Source: Bugula neritina (taxonomy: Eukaryota > Bryozoa > Gymnolaemata > Cheilostomatida > Bugulidae). From it: a stretch of 64,000 bases of DNA. Made by a program: the position numbers and the translations under genes. Within the stretch, counting starts at the first letter, position 1; each line of letters starts with the position of its first letter. Shown piece after piece: positions 11,748 through 24,638 of this stretch. The notes beneath the pieces were generated by a model, which did no database searches, was not told the origin of the DNA, and worked only from the letters and a program-made list of their open reading frames with translations. The stretch is taken from assembly GCA_964035545.1 (NCBI GenBank), contig OZ037772.1, positions 10,493,318 to 10,557,317 of the forward strand, read 5' to 3'.

Positions 11748-13554
11748 CTTTAAAGTAGCCTATTTGCAGTGCCAGACAAAACTTATATTCTACTTCCTAT
11801 GGAAGTTAAAAAAATATTTCTGATCTATATTCGACAACTCTTTGAATGGCACTAAACAGGCTAGATTTTTCACAGAGGAGCTTCCTGATCGTCAATTCAG
11901 CCACTTCATCATTTGCTCATTTCTTATTATTATTATTAATATAGTGCTAATAATCTAATTATAATATTATATATATAAAATATTTTTTGGTTAACAAAGA
12001 TAGTGTAAATGTAGCATGCATGTGTGTGTCAAATCTTTTTGCTCAAATTTAGGTTTTATTTAGATCACAAAACAACTGAATGTTGCTTGAGTTTTTGAGG
12101 TTGATTGCGTTATGTAGTATTTTTCTATATATACATTGTATATGCAAATATATCTTATATATAATTATCTGTTATTCATAAATAAATACAACTATAAAAT
12201 AAAACATGCCATTAATCAAAACATTTTCTATAGGTGCACAAAGAAATAAGTATAAAGTAGAAATTTGTACATTCTAAATTTTTCTCTGCAATAAAGTATA
12301 TAATCCTTCTGTATAGTCTACAACTAGTGCAATATCTATTTGCTATATGAATACACTTTCCTATTACAAATGTTTGTGTCAGCAAATGCCGTGTACTTCA
12401 TAATTGCACACGTGCAATATGTACAAGTACTTCCTGATTGTACACAATAACATGGAACTCAAGCTAAGCAGTTACACACAGCTTCATATTTAGATAGAAG
12501 GGGACTATAATATTGAATGTAGTGAAAATCAGTCACTTATGCTACTACTTTGGAGTTATGTTCTTTACATACTTATAGATGCCACATTACATCATTTTGT
12601 AACCTGATTCTTTTTACCCATAATCCCTCTCTTTTGTTCCTGTGTCTCCATTAAGATACATTGCTGAACTATATTGCTAAACCGAATAATCTATTTACAT
12701 TCAAGTAAATCAACATATAACATTGCCACAGTGTCAACTAGACCCTGGCTCCACCTGTTTGCCCGATAATGGAAACTGTTGTATTTAATAAATGTGTCTA
12801 AAATGCTTTTATTAGCTAAACCTAATAGTATAGGATGATAAAATACCTTAAGATGGAATTTCCATCACAACAAAATTACCCCATAATGATATAATATAAT
12901 AACATCATAGGAAAACATTCTACATTCATTGCAGAAACCCAGGTCAGCAATATCAAGATGATTCGCTTGACTATTAGTATACACTAGTAGACAACTTACA
13001 AGTTTGCTGGCTTTTAATATTGTCAAAAGAGGATAACTCCAAAAATATAGCATATAACTATCATTTAATATCATTCAAGTATATAATTATTATTCAACTT
13101 CACCTTACAGTTTATATTACACTGCATATATGCTCAATTAAAAGCTACACATTTATATTTTCAATTGCAATAATTATGTATTTATGTTAGACTTCCTGGT
13201 TTATACTTGAAAATTCCAGGCGTATAATATGCACTCTAAAACAGTTGTTATATATAATTTGCATTTAACTTTTCAGAACGGTTCAGTCGATTGAAGCATT
13301 GTATTGATTGACACTTCGAGCTGTATTTGATGCAATGTATTATATATTGGAAAAATTATTTTTAAAATCTGTATATAAAATGAGATATCTGAAAACTGCC
13401 ATATGAAGCTAGTTTCATGTTGAGGCAGCACATAGCTGACCTAAATATCTGCGCTGCTATATACACCTTTTACAAGTACCGCGATGGTGTATTCGAAAGC
13501 AATTTAACATTACTGGCCTATCAATCAAGAGCTTTTGTAGTGATGAGTTTACGT

Positions 13555-13650
13555 AGTGGTCTCCGTGGTGTAATGGTGGCACACTTGCTTGAAAGCCAGA
13601 GTTTGATACCTAGTGGGGGGGGGGGGGCAATTATTTTTCAGCTTTGAACT
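13555..13650 (+). repeat. tRNA-derived SINE fragment (family B)
   Basis: Contains an A-box-like TGGTGTAATGG and a B-box-like GAGTTTGATACC about 35 bp apart, then a long G run and GGCAATTATTTTT. Related copies lie on the minus strand at 34975-35095 and 59118-59215, sharing the box spacing, G/C run and CAATTATTTT end. It sits upstream of copy 2 of the 3CxxC gene and has no counterpart at copy 1. Confidence 0.6.
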
Positions 13651-13966
13651 TTGTTTTGTTGAGCAACTCATAATATCGCTGCATGATAAACCAGAGTAAA
13701 CAATCTCGCTATTAGTATTACACAATAAGAAACCTATAGACAGATACTTCTATGGATGTTATTGATAAGAAATTATGTAATACACTGCGGTCCAATTGCT
13801 TGGCACTATAGAAATAGATTTTTCTTTCAGTGTCTGGAAACAATTGCATCAAATGAAGTCACAACCACAAGCTAATCCATACAAGCATCAGTATGGATCT
13901 GAAATTCGAATCAATGGAACATAGCAGTGATATTCTTCTATGCTATCTATGGAAAAAATCCCAAGT

Positions 13967-13976
13967 GGGAATTTCC
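13967..13976. promoter_or_regulatory. kB-type site upstream of 3CxxC gene copy 2
   Basis: GGGAATTTCC again, about 279 bp upstream of the copy-2 ATG, in the same context (CCCAAGT-site-AACA) as in copy 1. It is unchanged although flanking bases differ. Confidence 0.35.
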
Positions 13977-14254
13977 AACATAACAAAGTTACCTCACTGT
14001 GATATAATTCATATTAACATAATATACAAACTTTCTACATTCATTGCAAAAAGCTGCGTCAGCATTCAGTATTGTATAACTTGCACCATGTTATCTCTTA
14101 CATCAGGTCTGATACATGGTAGCAACATGTAATTAGTCTAACAGCTTTAGCTGTGGGCAAACATTGAATTAATTACATACAGCTATAATATCTGTTAGAA
14201 ACCTTCATCTTCTAGGCTCAAACTATCAACAAAAAAGGTGTCAATGCAATCCGC

Positions 14255-14437
14255 ATGGCAGGATATGAGTCAGACGAATTTATATCCTATGACTTTGATG
14301 ACTCATATGTCTACAGGAAACCAACTGGTGACAGGTTTGTTGTCTATAATGGATTTTGTTTACCTTGCCTATAACTGCAGTTAATATTTTTTATATTATA
14401 CCTCAGCTTATTCTAGCATGTCCTGACATATATTCGT

Positions 14438-14480
<43 letters not shown>

Positions 14481-16044
14481 GTGTGTGGGTGTGGTGTGTG
14501 TGGTGTGTGGGTGTGGTGTGTGGTGTGTGTATGGTGTGGTGTGTGTGAGCGCACTTGGCTGGTTTCATGGCAAAGCTCAATATGGACTAAATTATGAGTT
14601 CCTATAATAAAGTTCCTCAATAAAGTTTTACAACTTTTCAATTTAATTTTCAAAAAGTTTTCAATGAGTTGTATCTTTCAATATTAGTTTCCAAGTTGAA
14701 CTTTGTGAAACTAAAGCAAAGTTACATACAAAGCAATACTTTGCTATATATTTTGTTCTAGTTTAAGTTGTGTTTTCAATTCTGTATACCTATTCAAATA
14801 GATTGAAAACCACACAAATGTTTTGTTTAGGTCCACCAATGAAGATGAAGGCCCAAAGAAAGTTAGAGTTACAGAGGCAATAGCCAATTTGAAACAATTC
14901 TCTCGTAAGAAGACATACATAGAACCAGATAATGATGACTCTGAAGACGGCAACGAGACTGACTTCAACAACAATTCTCTCAGTGAAAGCGACACAGACG
15001 GAGAAGATTCCGAGACATATGTTGACGCAGAAGACTTTCTGTATTCAGGCAGCAAGTCCTCGCTCAGGTATGGCGTTGACAGCAATCCTTTACCTCCACC
15101 AGTAGAGCCTCACTCGTTGAAGCTGACAGGCAACAAGTCATCCCTCAGGTATGGCGTTGACAACAACCCTTTACCTCCGCCGGTAAAGCCCCGCCAGTTG
15201 GAGGAATCAAAGATACTGAGGATGAATCGACAAGTGAGAAGACATGGTTACTTTGAGTGTAAAAAATGCAAACATAATTGGGAATGCTCTTATGTCTTCT
15301 GCAATTTTGATGGCATGAAAAATGACAAGCCCATTTATAAGGTGAGAGTATTTTATAAATATCTATTTCAAATCTTATATGTCCAGTAGACTGTATAATA
15401 TTTTCATTTACGTAAAGAAATAGCTTTCACTAAAACTCACTGTAGTGCAGACTATTACTGCCTAATTGATCTAGAAAGGCTTTTATTAGTATTGTTTTGA
15501 TTTCAATAGAGTCTTTCTTTGGTATATCAAGCTGTTGAGACTATCATTTCTATTGCACACTTGTTATATTTAAAACCGGCTTTCTTATAAAATATGTTTG
15601 CATTTGATAGCTTTACATTCATTTATAGTGACTGAGTAAACTTTCAATAGATTGATAAACAATCACTATTAAAGAAGTATAATTTTTAGGTGCCATATGC
15701 AAAGATCTCCACCATAACTAGGTTTACAATATTATATAGTCTGTGATGCACAGCTAGCTAAATCATCAGCGCTATTATAGTCTGTCTCAAATAGTTCAAT
15801 CATGTTTCAGTTTTACAAGAACTTGTTAACTGACACTCATTTTCTTTTTTTCTCTGAGCACCAGAACATGTTCCTATATAATAAGGATTGCTGTCTCTTT
15901 TTATTTTTTAATTTGTTGTTTTTTTAGCCAATTCGGGGAATGACGTGTAACAAATGCGAGACCAGAAACTATCCAAGGTGGCTCAGACCTGTTGGTAGAG
16001 AACGCAAAGTGAAAAGTCATCAAATTCAAAGACCAGCAAAATAA
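14255..16044 (+). CDS. 3CxxC (ZAR1-like) zinc-finger protein, copy 2
   Basis: Exons 14255-14334, 14831-15341 and 15928-16044 give 235 aa with the same phases as copy 1. The zinc-binding part is nearly unchanged (HGYFECKKCKHNWECSY, a lone Cys, TCNKC, NYPRWLRP). The acidic N-terminal region is more variable. Exon 2 is 81 bp longer because the LRYGVDxNPLPPP segment is present twice in tandem, adding 27 residues in frame. All four splice sites and the stop codon are intact, so this looks like a functional tandem paralogue and not a pseudogene. Function beyond zinc binding is not shown by the sequence. Confidence 0.75.
14440..14548. repeat. TG/GTG-rich microsatellite in intron 1, copy 2
   Basis: A TG run followed by irregular GTGTGGTGTG blocks, orthologous in position to the copy-1 intron repeat. 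Open frames reading through it on either strand are repeat artefacts. Confidence 0.9.
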
Positions 16045-16636
16045 CTTTAAAGTATCTGCAGTGTCGGATAAAAAAAATATTCTGTTTATTATGAAAGTTA
16101 AAAAAGTAATTCTGGTCTACGGTATCTCTTTGACTGGCACTATATATACTGGCTAGATTTTTCATTTAGGAGTTTTTTGATCACCAATTCAGCTATACTT
16201 CATCATTTACCTATCTTTTTTGTTATTATTATGGTACTAATAATTCAATTATAATATTTTATATAACAGTTGTTGGTTATTTAACAAAGATAGTGTAAAT
16301 GTAGCAGTGTCTCAAACCATTGATCTTGCCTGAGTTTTTGGTATTGAATAGAGGTTGAGGTTGATTGCATTGCTCGCACATAACTTAAATGCATTATTAT
16401 ACGCTTTTTCTATATACATGCAAATATCTTACATATTAAATGTTGTTCACAATATGCAAATATAAAATGAAAACATGGTTAGCCAAAAATCTCTTATATA
16501 GGTGCACAATGAGATAAGTATAATGTAATTATATCTGTTAGAAATTCGTATATCTTAACTTTTTCTCTGCAGTATAAAGTACATAATATAATCTGTATAA
16601 CCTACAGTGTTGCTATATCTAATGACCATACAAATG

Positions 16637-16692
16637 TGTAATGTGCATGCAGTTATATGTAACCCGTTTTATAAAGGGCCATGCACATTACA
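16637..16692. repeat. 56-bp inverted-repeat insertion (mini foldback)
   Basis: Perfect 13-bp terminal inverted repeats, TGTAATGTGCATG and CATGCACATTACA, enclose about 30 bp. The aligned place downstream of copy 1 (around 12340-12360) lacks the segment, so it was probably inserted after the tandem duplication. Confidence 0.55.
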
Positions 16693-16994
16693 GAATGCAT
16701 GCTTTCCTATTACAAATGCTTATGTCAGCAAATAACATGTGCTTCATAAATGCATGTGTAACATATGTAAGTAATTCCTATAATTGTGCAATAGCATGAA
16801 ACTGAAAATAAGCTGCTACAACTTCAGATATAGAAAGATAGATGTAACATTGCCATATACTAGGGTGAAGTAGACCATGACTTAATCTGTTTGCCTGATA
16901 ATTCGGAGATTATTATTTGATAAAATGTCGTACTAATGTTTTCATTAGCTAAATCTCATAGCAGGATGCCCTAATGATATAAAATGCCCGAAGT

Positions 16995-17004
16995 GGGAAT
17001 TTCC
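16995..17004. promoter_or_regulatory. Third GGGAATTTCC decamer, downstream of copy 2
   Basis: Identical to the two upstream kB-type sites. The equivalent place after copy 1 (about 12853-12862) reads ATGGAATTTCC, so the consensus is broken there. Its role is unknown. Confidence 0.25.
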
Positions 17005-17440
17005 ATCCCAACAAAATTACCTCACCACCATGGATATAATATGACATCAACATTATATTATAGGAACACACATTCTACATTTATTACACAAATCTAGGTC
17101 AGCAATATCAAAATGATTTGCTAACACTATAAGACTTCCACTATTAATATACGGTAGTAGACAACTTACAAGTTTTCTGGCTTTCAATATTGTCAAAAGA
17201 GGATTACTCCAAAAATATAGCATAGAAATATCATTAAATATCACCCAAGTCTATAATTATTATTCAACTTCACCTTACAGTTTATATTACACTGTATATA
17301 TGTTTAATTAAAAATTAGGCAGTTACATTTCCAATTGCAATAATTATATATTTACATTATGGACTTCATGTTTTATAGTTGAAAATCCCAGACATATAAT
17401 ATAGTTTGCACTCTAAAAAAGCAGTTGCTGTGCAAGTTGT

Positions 17441-20400
17441 GTTTAATTCCCCCCCCCTCCAATGGTGATTTTTATGAATACAGCAACTAAAGTTCTTGCA
17501 TGTCATATGATTTATTTAGCAGTATAATAATGTAAACCAAGACTTCTACTCTCTTATGTTATGCATTAGTAGCTAGCTATTATAGATATAAAATGCTAAA
17601 TTGATTCACGTTTAAAGTTTTAATCCTTGCACAATATTATAACTAAGTGTTGAAAAAAGCTTCACCATAGTGTACTTATGATAATTTAAGTCTATTCTTA
17701 TATTATATTGCATAATAAATTTTGCATTCAGTCTCGAGTGCAGTTATGGCTATGCAGTATTGCATAAACTGAAAATTATTCAAATTTATATTGTTATAAT
17801 TTTATACTTGTGGGTTGGCGTGCAATCAAGTGACTTTATTCAGTATGCTAGACAGACTTCGCCAGTGTGATTCGAGTGAATACTAATATATTTTATACAC
17901 AATGATACATCACAAAAACTACAGTTATACAAATACATTCAGCTAATTGATACGGTCTATACAGTTCACCAGTCTAAACCTAACTAACTGCAACGCGGGA
18001 AGCTATAACTACTAAAAACTGTCAGTTATTCCGATTGGTTGTCTGCTGTCCCGGGTCATCCCAATGACCCCGTGCTGCACTCATGGGGGAAATAACATTT
18101 CCCGTTATTACGCTGATAGCTCTACGAGCCACCACACCACGGGCCTAGCTATGCAAGTTGTAACTTGCGAGTGCTCTGAGCCTGAATAACAGTAGCAACT
18201 TTCAGTCCTGGCGTATGGTGTTTTATCAGCACGGATAGCAGCTACATATATAAAGGCCACCTGTTAAAGTAAATATAGCTAAACGTGTAATAGATTTTCA
18301 GCATTTTTCTAGAATAGGCTGTGCCAAGTTACTGCGTCATTCACTGTGAGCTGGGAAATCCCACTACGCCGATATCTGATAACACGCAGTCAAGTATCTA
18401 CGCCTCAGCGATTTTGGATAACAGCGCACTTAATATTACTTGCATAGTTACCGCCTAAGCGTATAAGTGTTATAGAATATTACTATTGCGCTCGCAGTCA
18501 CGAGGATTGCAATTGGCCTACTCAACATTCAGTTCATTACAGCTCTGAGTCATCGCGATTGTCAGTTGAGTTCCGCTGGGCTACAGTAATCATGTAAATG
18601 TAAGTAATTACTGATTCAGTGACCATGGTCATGGTGTAGATTGTAGTTATACGAATAGTTATAATACAAGCAGTGAGTAACTTCCTCCAATTATAGCTAG
18701 CTACCATTCTGTCGCCTATAAACTAATATATTTATATCTGCTTAGAGTTACTGATCGAAAAGTCAAAAACTAAAAGTAAACCTGCTGTATTTTCATTTTG
18801 ATTTACTTTCAGTATTGTGATTTCAGGTTCAGATTGCTAGTCTAAATCTAGTAGTACTAGGTGTAGGTCTACCACTGGTACTACTTGAACTACTAGCTAG
18901 TTTTCGGGATTAGTCAATAATTATAATTTAAACTAAAACTATATAAGTATAACTCCGGTAGATTTGAGACTTTTAGTTTTACTTTTAGACTGCTTAGTGA
19001 TGACTCTTATTCTTAATATTATTTAGTTGATCACCTAACTATGATGTTATTAGTTTTTCAATATTTATTTATTATTCTTACAGTTACGATTAATTTTAAT
19101 CAATAATTGTTGTTTTTAACTATCCTAATCCTAATGATAATGAATATAAAAGCACAATCACAATGACAATGGCAAAATATAACACTTCGCCCTGGTATAT
19201 GTGTCAGCTTGTTGTAGTATACTGCTGAGAGAATGCCTGTGCTGCTTTTAGCTAGACTCTTAGAATGACTTACTGATCCAGCAAATGGATGACATTTATT
19301 GGTTATACTTGCGAAAATTAGGCTACTCAGCTGATATTAAATTAAAAAGAAGTTTAATAATTGAATAATAATAACTAAATTGCTTACTACTAACAAGTAA
19401 CAGCTGTAATTACTAGATGTATTTATTGAAGCTACCTAGCTATTATTGTAGTAATCAAACTAAATTGATTGCTCATACTAGCTGTAATTACTAGATTTAT
19501 AATTTGTAAACAAAAACAATAATAGTAACAGCTTTAATTAAAAGAGCAGCTGCGGCTTGGTGACTAAAATGCTAGCTACTTGCTTTAACTCAAGTTCTAG
19601 CAGGGCTGGTTTATGACGAGAAGGCCATCATGTAGTTGATTAATGAACATGTAATATTTTGGCAACCCTAAATGCTAAAAGATGCCATCTTAAAAGGTTT
19701 TAAATCAGGAATTTCTCAGACAATAGCAAAAATATAAGTAAATTGTTCTAGTTAATGAAGTTTTATATTTAAGAAATATTAGTTAGCATATGAAGATATC
19801 GCAGAAGGTCTACCAACATGATCTTGATTTCAAAGCCGATATATTGCAAATAATATGCATCAGTTCCATCATTTACCTCAACCTTAAATTATCTTTGGAA
19901 GTTATGAAAATATTTTATATAACTTATGTTATGTGTTAGCATTTCAAGTAGATAATCATTCTGAATAAAGGTATAATGTATGAATTATTCCCAGTCTTGC
20001 AAGTGTTTTGTCAAGTTCATTGAGAAGTTTAGTTGTTTGAACATATCCACTATATACACAATGTTTAGAAGCTTCATGTGAATTAGGTGCTTTATACTAA
20101 GAGGAAGTCTGAGTTTGAGCATAGGCGCAGTTATTAAGACTTCTAAATCAACACCAAGTCAAACATTACACTTCCTTCTTCCATATTGATGAATTTCGTG
20201 ATACCACTATACAAGTAACAGCGTGCAATAAAAAGTGAACTAGATTTTATGCGGTGTAATTATTATTGACTATTGAACGTGATTAGCCATCATGTATGAA
20301 TAAGCCAACACTTTGTTACTAAACATAAACTAAATAAAGTGTACATAAGAAATACACCAGGAAAAGAAGCCAAAACGAAACTGCATGTACAAAAGATATA

Positions 20401-21266
20401 TTGTAGGGTTTGTAAAGAATAAAAATGTTAATGTAAGCTATGCTTAAGCATTGGATAAAGAACTGATTTTTTTCATTAGCAGTAGCAGTGACCATAAGAT
20501 TATTATTTATAGCATGAGTGTTGAGAAATACGTAGAACTACTGACTGAAAACATGAGGGTGCAACAGTTGAGTAACTTAAAGCTTAATATCAGATTCCTA
20601 TTATTTTTTTAGTAACTTTCTTTACCCAAAACCGAAAACGAAATCTAGCTCAAAAATATATGTGCATCGTTAGGTGGGTAATACCCTGAAATTCTAATAG
20701 TTATGATACAACAAATACCAAATATATTGCTACCTGTTGTGTCTCTCTACAGACCTTTTAAAGCAGTGAATAAGTCAAAGTTACCAACCCTAAAAGAATT
20801 ATCTCTGCGTTTTTATGAATTAATCTTTTACACCTAATAATGCTTATAATGTAAGTCTAGTCAAGCTCAAAAGGAAACTTTTCCTGAAGCTTTTGAGATA
20901 AAAGTTTACTTCCTTGTAAAAAACTAATTTTGTACAAAGGGGACGAAACTCTTGTATATCTACATGTGTGCTACGGTTTAGAGATATCTTTTGTCTTATG
21001 TGTTGAAGCTTTTCCTCTTATGATGTACAGAGTATATTGTTTTGATGTAGAATGATTTTTCTTTACGTAGGTAGCCTTGACGTTACGAAGTCAGATCCAC
21101 TTTGGTTCAGAACTAAAATTTAATTCTGTGAAAGAACACATGGCTTATGGTACCATGCAGTGCCACGGATGAAAGGTATATATGATTGTTGTGAGAACTC
21201 TGGAGAGACCAAATTTTTTAGTTTTAACATCTGAGGTTGTTCTGTTTAATGTAGATATCAGTGTTA
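17441..21266. other. Long non-coding stretch with a GC-richer island
   Basis: No supportable coding exon. Around 17980-18600 base composition is clearly less AT-rich than its surroundings, and there is a perfect hairpin (GGGTCAT, 4-base loop, ATGACCC) at 18053-18070. Around 18850-18890 there is an imperfect palindrome (TAGTACTAGGTG facing CACTGGTACTA). A segment at about 20710-20840 reappears in diverged form at about 22370-22490. A possible exon at about 21072-21178 has an acceptor and a donor but only short frames, so I do not call it. Confidence 0.5.
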
Positions 21267-21274
21267 CTATAGAG

Positions 21275-22343
21275 CAGTGGTTCCCAACCTTTTTCAAACT
21301 ATTCTCCCCCCTTTCATAAATGCTGACTAATAATTTCCCCCTACCTCAAAGCGAAAAATCTTTATGACTGACAGTGATAATATATGATACAATGCGATAG
21401 ATTTTGTTCTGTTAAATTTGAATATAATATAATTATCATAATAGTTATATTAGCGTTATTATTATGTTATAAACCACAGAGCAGTTAAATTATTAATGTT
21501 ATGGCTGCAGTTAATACTTTTGCGCCAGCTTGCTTAAGCCTGGCTCTGTTTTTACCAGGTCCGTTTTAAGTCACTCTGCAGGTTAAGGCAGTTTCTCTTC
21601 TCTTCAAATTGATGAGAATCCTATCTCAGATGGATAGGTGGTGTTGGATGGCACCAAAACTCTGCTTTGTCAGCTATGTGTGGAGAGTTTGTTTGTTGAA
21701 ATCCAGAATTATTTTAGGTAAAAATGGCCCAAGTAACAATGGTACAAATGGAAAATTAGGTAAAATTGACATATTTTCAATATTAGAATTGAAGATTTGG
21801 GGTGGGAGTTAGGTGCTCAATATGTGGGGTTTGGAGGTTTGGGAAATTTTAATACCAGTGTGCGATTTTTACTTAAAATTGGAGCAGGTTCTTCTATATT
21901 ACTTCATTGAGTGTGGGGAAAGGCACTATTTTTTGGTAAGAGATGCCACCACTTTAGTGCATTGTTAAAATATTGATGCTGCTATGAAAAGCAATTTTTA
22001 GTTTCAGATTATTTAGTGTAGCAAATATGTTCTTTAGAAATGTAGTATACAGTTCATAGAGATTGACTTGCCTGGCTGCTAACAGTTGGCCTGTTGGTTT
22101 TTTGCAATTTTTTTTACCTTCAATGGAAGTAACACAGAGAGCAGTTAGGGTAGAGTAATTAATTAACACATTTATATATAAGTAAACTGAGATAGCAGAA
22201 TGTCGTTTGGTTAAATAACTGAACTAAGATGAAGGTTTATAGATATGTATATACATGTAACTTGCAAAAGCTCAAATTACCTCCCGCTCCCAAAGTCCAA
22301 ATTCCCTCCTAGGAGGGAAATCTCCCCAGGTTGGAAACCACGG
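21275..22343. mobile_element. hAT-type DNA transposon relic or MITE, 1069 bp
   Basis: The left end CAGTGGTTCCCAACCT and the right end AGGTTGGAAACCACGG form 16-bp imperfect terminal inverted repeats of the common hAT type. Both ends are flanked by the identical 8-bp target-site duplication CTATAGAG (21267-21274 and 22344-22351), as expected for hAT transposition. No transposase can be read inside; the longest open frame is about 67 codons with no recognisable domain. The element is therefore non-autonomous. It lies about 400 bp upstream of the zinc-finger gene. Confidence 0.85.
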
Positions 22344-22750
22344 CTATAGAGGTAGTTGGTAATAACACTGTATACCAAATATATGTATGTCCCTTAGAGC
22401 AATAATTAAATAAGTCAGAGTTACCAACATTTAGAAGAATTCTCTCATCTTCTTTCTGAATTCATCTTTTACACCTGATGTGATTTATATGCTATATGGT
22501 TCTATAAAATGTTGCAAAAGTTATTGCGTTAATGCCTCTTGACCGTACAATAAGTTTTTAAATCTTATATGGAAAATTTGTAGCTCACCAATCTCATTCT
22601 ATCTTGCATTTCCTTCCGTCAGCAGATAGCTTGTAATTTTTTAAATTTATTAAAACCGCAATGCTGTATGTGTAAATTTTAAATTACAGTGTTCACTTTT
22701 GAAAGGAGTCAAATTATATTCTGTTGAAGACAAACTCATTCATTGCTAAA

Positions 22751-24638
22751 ATGGACAAAGGAAGCTCATTATTTGCATGTGGTATGTTTTCTACATTTTG
22801 GTTGGTTTTTCTTGCTATCATTTGTTTTAAAAACACAAAACAATTTGCTTTCTTTTCTATGTTTGCTGTTTATAGTTATCTGGAAACAAACTTCATGTGC
22901 TTTAGGTATGTGTGATTATCAAACACTACACCCGTTGGCAATGCGTACACATATAGACGAGCATATACATGCAAGTGCAGATGGTGAATGTAGTACACAT
23001 GTAACTGAAAGCCATCATGAAAAACACAAAACAGGGGAGGAGCTACCAGTTGAGACCATAACCTCTGAACCTGGTACTTTGGATTCAGCTGAAGAAATGC
23101 ACGAGGATTCATTAAGTGGCTCTTTGCATTTCGAAGATTTTTCTAATCAACTTCCAAAGAAAAATAACTTTGCAATACTTAGTAAAAATAGAGGAAACCC
23201 AGACAAAATTCCATCACAGCAATCTGACATTGCAACTAGTGCTTTGATTGGTTGCTTAGAATTGCGAAAGGTGAAATCAGTTGCTGTGAGCAAGTCCCTA
23301 CCGCAAAAGTCTGTGAAAAGTTGGCGTTCAGCAAATCCAAAATTTGCATACTGCCATTCAGAGCCGATGGCAATTTCTTTTGTTTCAAATAACGATGTAG
23401 TCTTAGCGACCTCTAGCGGCGCCAAAGTTGTAGAGGAGAATATAAAACCTGAAAGTGCTAATAACTGTTCAAATCAGATTGTTGAAAGCGGTCAAGTCGC
23501 TAATTCCGGCAATGTTGAAAGGCAAGCTCAGGTGGGTTTCAATACAATTTCCCCACGTAATCATTTTAGCACTGATGTCTCTCAGCTGAATTCAGTACAT
23601 ATGCCTGAAAATGCCAATGAAGCTCAAGAGCATTCAAAGAAAGAGCTTCCGAGTTCACGGAAGCGATCTGGTTCTCTTTTAGATACGCCAACCCCTAAAG
23701 TTCTAACCCTAAAAATTAGCCAAGTGCAAATTGGTCAGCTTGAAAATAGTGTACAACCACCTTTTGCTAAAAAGCCTAAAAAGGATATACTCTTTCGATA
23801 CCAGAAAGAGTTGGATCAAAAAAGTACTCCAGACACCAACCAATCGGCAAACACCAATTGCAATGAGCCCAGTTCAGAATTAGATGAAAACATGGACAGA
23901 ATTGCTATAATGAGCAAAAGTGCACAGCATATCGCTAAAATTAGCAAAGTTCCTAAATTAGCTAAGGGCTCATTATCAATTACTGATCCAACTAAGTCAC
24001 CGCCACCAAAAGCTGATACTCGGAGGAAATCTGCTCAAATGGAAAAGTTCAAATTGTCAATGAAGAAATGTTTAGAGAAAATATCTAACCAGACATTGAC
24101 AACTAAAATGAATTCTGTTCCTCAACTGAACCTCAGGCCCATAGATTTAGAAACTGAAAAGCTTCCAGAACTTCAGGGAGACGTGTCTATCAACATCGCC
24201 ACTTCTAAACCTGCCAGCAAACCAGTTGCTTTGCAGAATTTGACATACAAATGTGACTTTTGTTCATATACTACAAACAAAAGAGCGAAGCTGATGGCTC
24301 ACGTGAATAAAAAGCATGTTCATGAGGAGCCAATGTATGTGTGTGACATCTGCGATTATCTGACGTCACGGGAGTCCAAACTTCTGGCTCACAAACGATC
24401 ACACAAACTGCCAGAAAAAGCTTCCAATAAAGAAACAAAAAATGATGAACTTTCCTCTCAAAAGACGGCTAAGGTAGATGATCCCAAACAAGGAGCTTCT
24501 AGTACAGAAGGGCTGGTAAAATGTGAGACTTTTCAACTTGGTTCACTTCGAAAATTTGTGTCTATTAAGCATGTTGTTGGTATTAAATATTGTGAGAACT
24601 CACTAACTAAAGTTATAAGGATAAAGTATAAGCCTTAA
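22751..24638 (+). CDS. C2H2 zinc-finger protein, paralogue 1
   Basis: Two coding exons, 22751-22781 and 22906-24638, join in phase 1 to give 587 aa. The intron splits the first finger just after its first cysteine: exon 1 ends FAC and exon 2 supplies GMC, so the joined sequence has C-x2-C-x12-H-x3-H (C10, C13, H26, H30). A long Ser/Lys-rich, probably disordered middle follows, with a short motif (LELRKVKSVAVSK, then WRSANPKFAYCHSEPMAISF) that recurs in the paralogue at 37.6-39.4 kb. Two more C2H2 fingers lie near residues 458-482 (YKCDFCSYTT) and 488-510 (YVCDICDYLT), separated by a short linker. Likely a nuclear, nucleic-acid-binding protein; no named family recognised. The ATG at 22751 is the first usable start, as upstream frames are blocked. 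Untranslated 5' exons are probable but not located. Confidence 0.7.

Larger units (their letters stand above)
8935..17440. repeat. Tandem duplication of the 3CxxC gene region
   Basis: Two units of about 4.2 kb lie head to tail, roughly 8935-13275 and 13318-17440. Upstream sequence, all three exons, both introns (including the TG microsatellite) and the 3' flank can be aligned by eye. For example, the block around 13081-13270 recurs at 17250-17440. The units differ by point changes, small indels, a SINE-like insertion and a tiny inverted-repeat insertion in unit 2. The edges are approximate. Confidence 0.85.

Noticed and set aside
13555-13650. tRNA gene
   Set aside because: A and B boxes are present, but the stems do not form a cloverleaf, and related copies share a non-tRNA tail, so it is a SINE.
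14408-14653. His-Thr repeat frame on the minus strand
   Set aside because: It is the TG/GTG microsatellite in intron 1 of copy 2.
21072-21178. Coding exon upstream of zinc-finger paralogue 1
   Set aside because: It has an acceptor and a donor, but every frame meets a stop or lacks a phase that joins the ATG exon; it could be untranslated at most.
21609-21812. Transposase remnant inside the hAT element
   Set aside because: The 67-codon frame shows no dimerisation or catalytic motif of hAT transposases, so I treat the element as non-autonomous.
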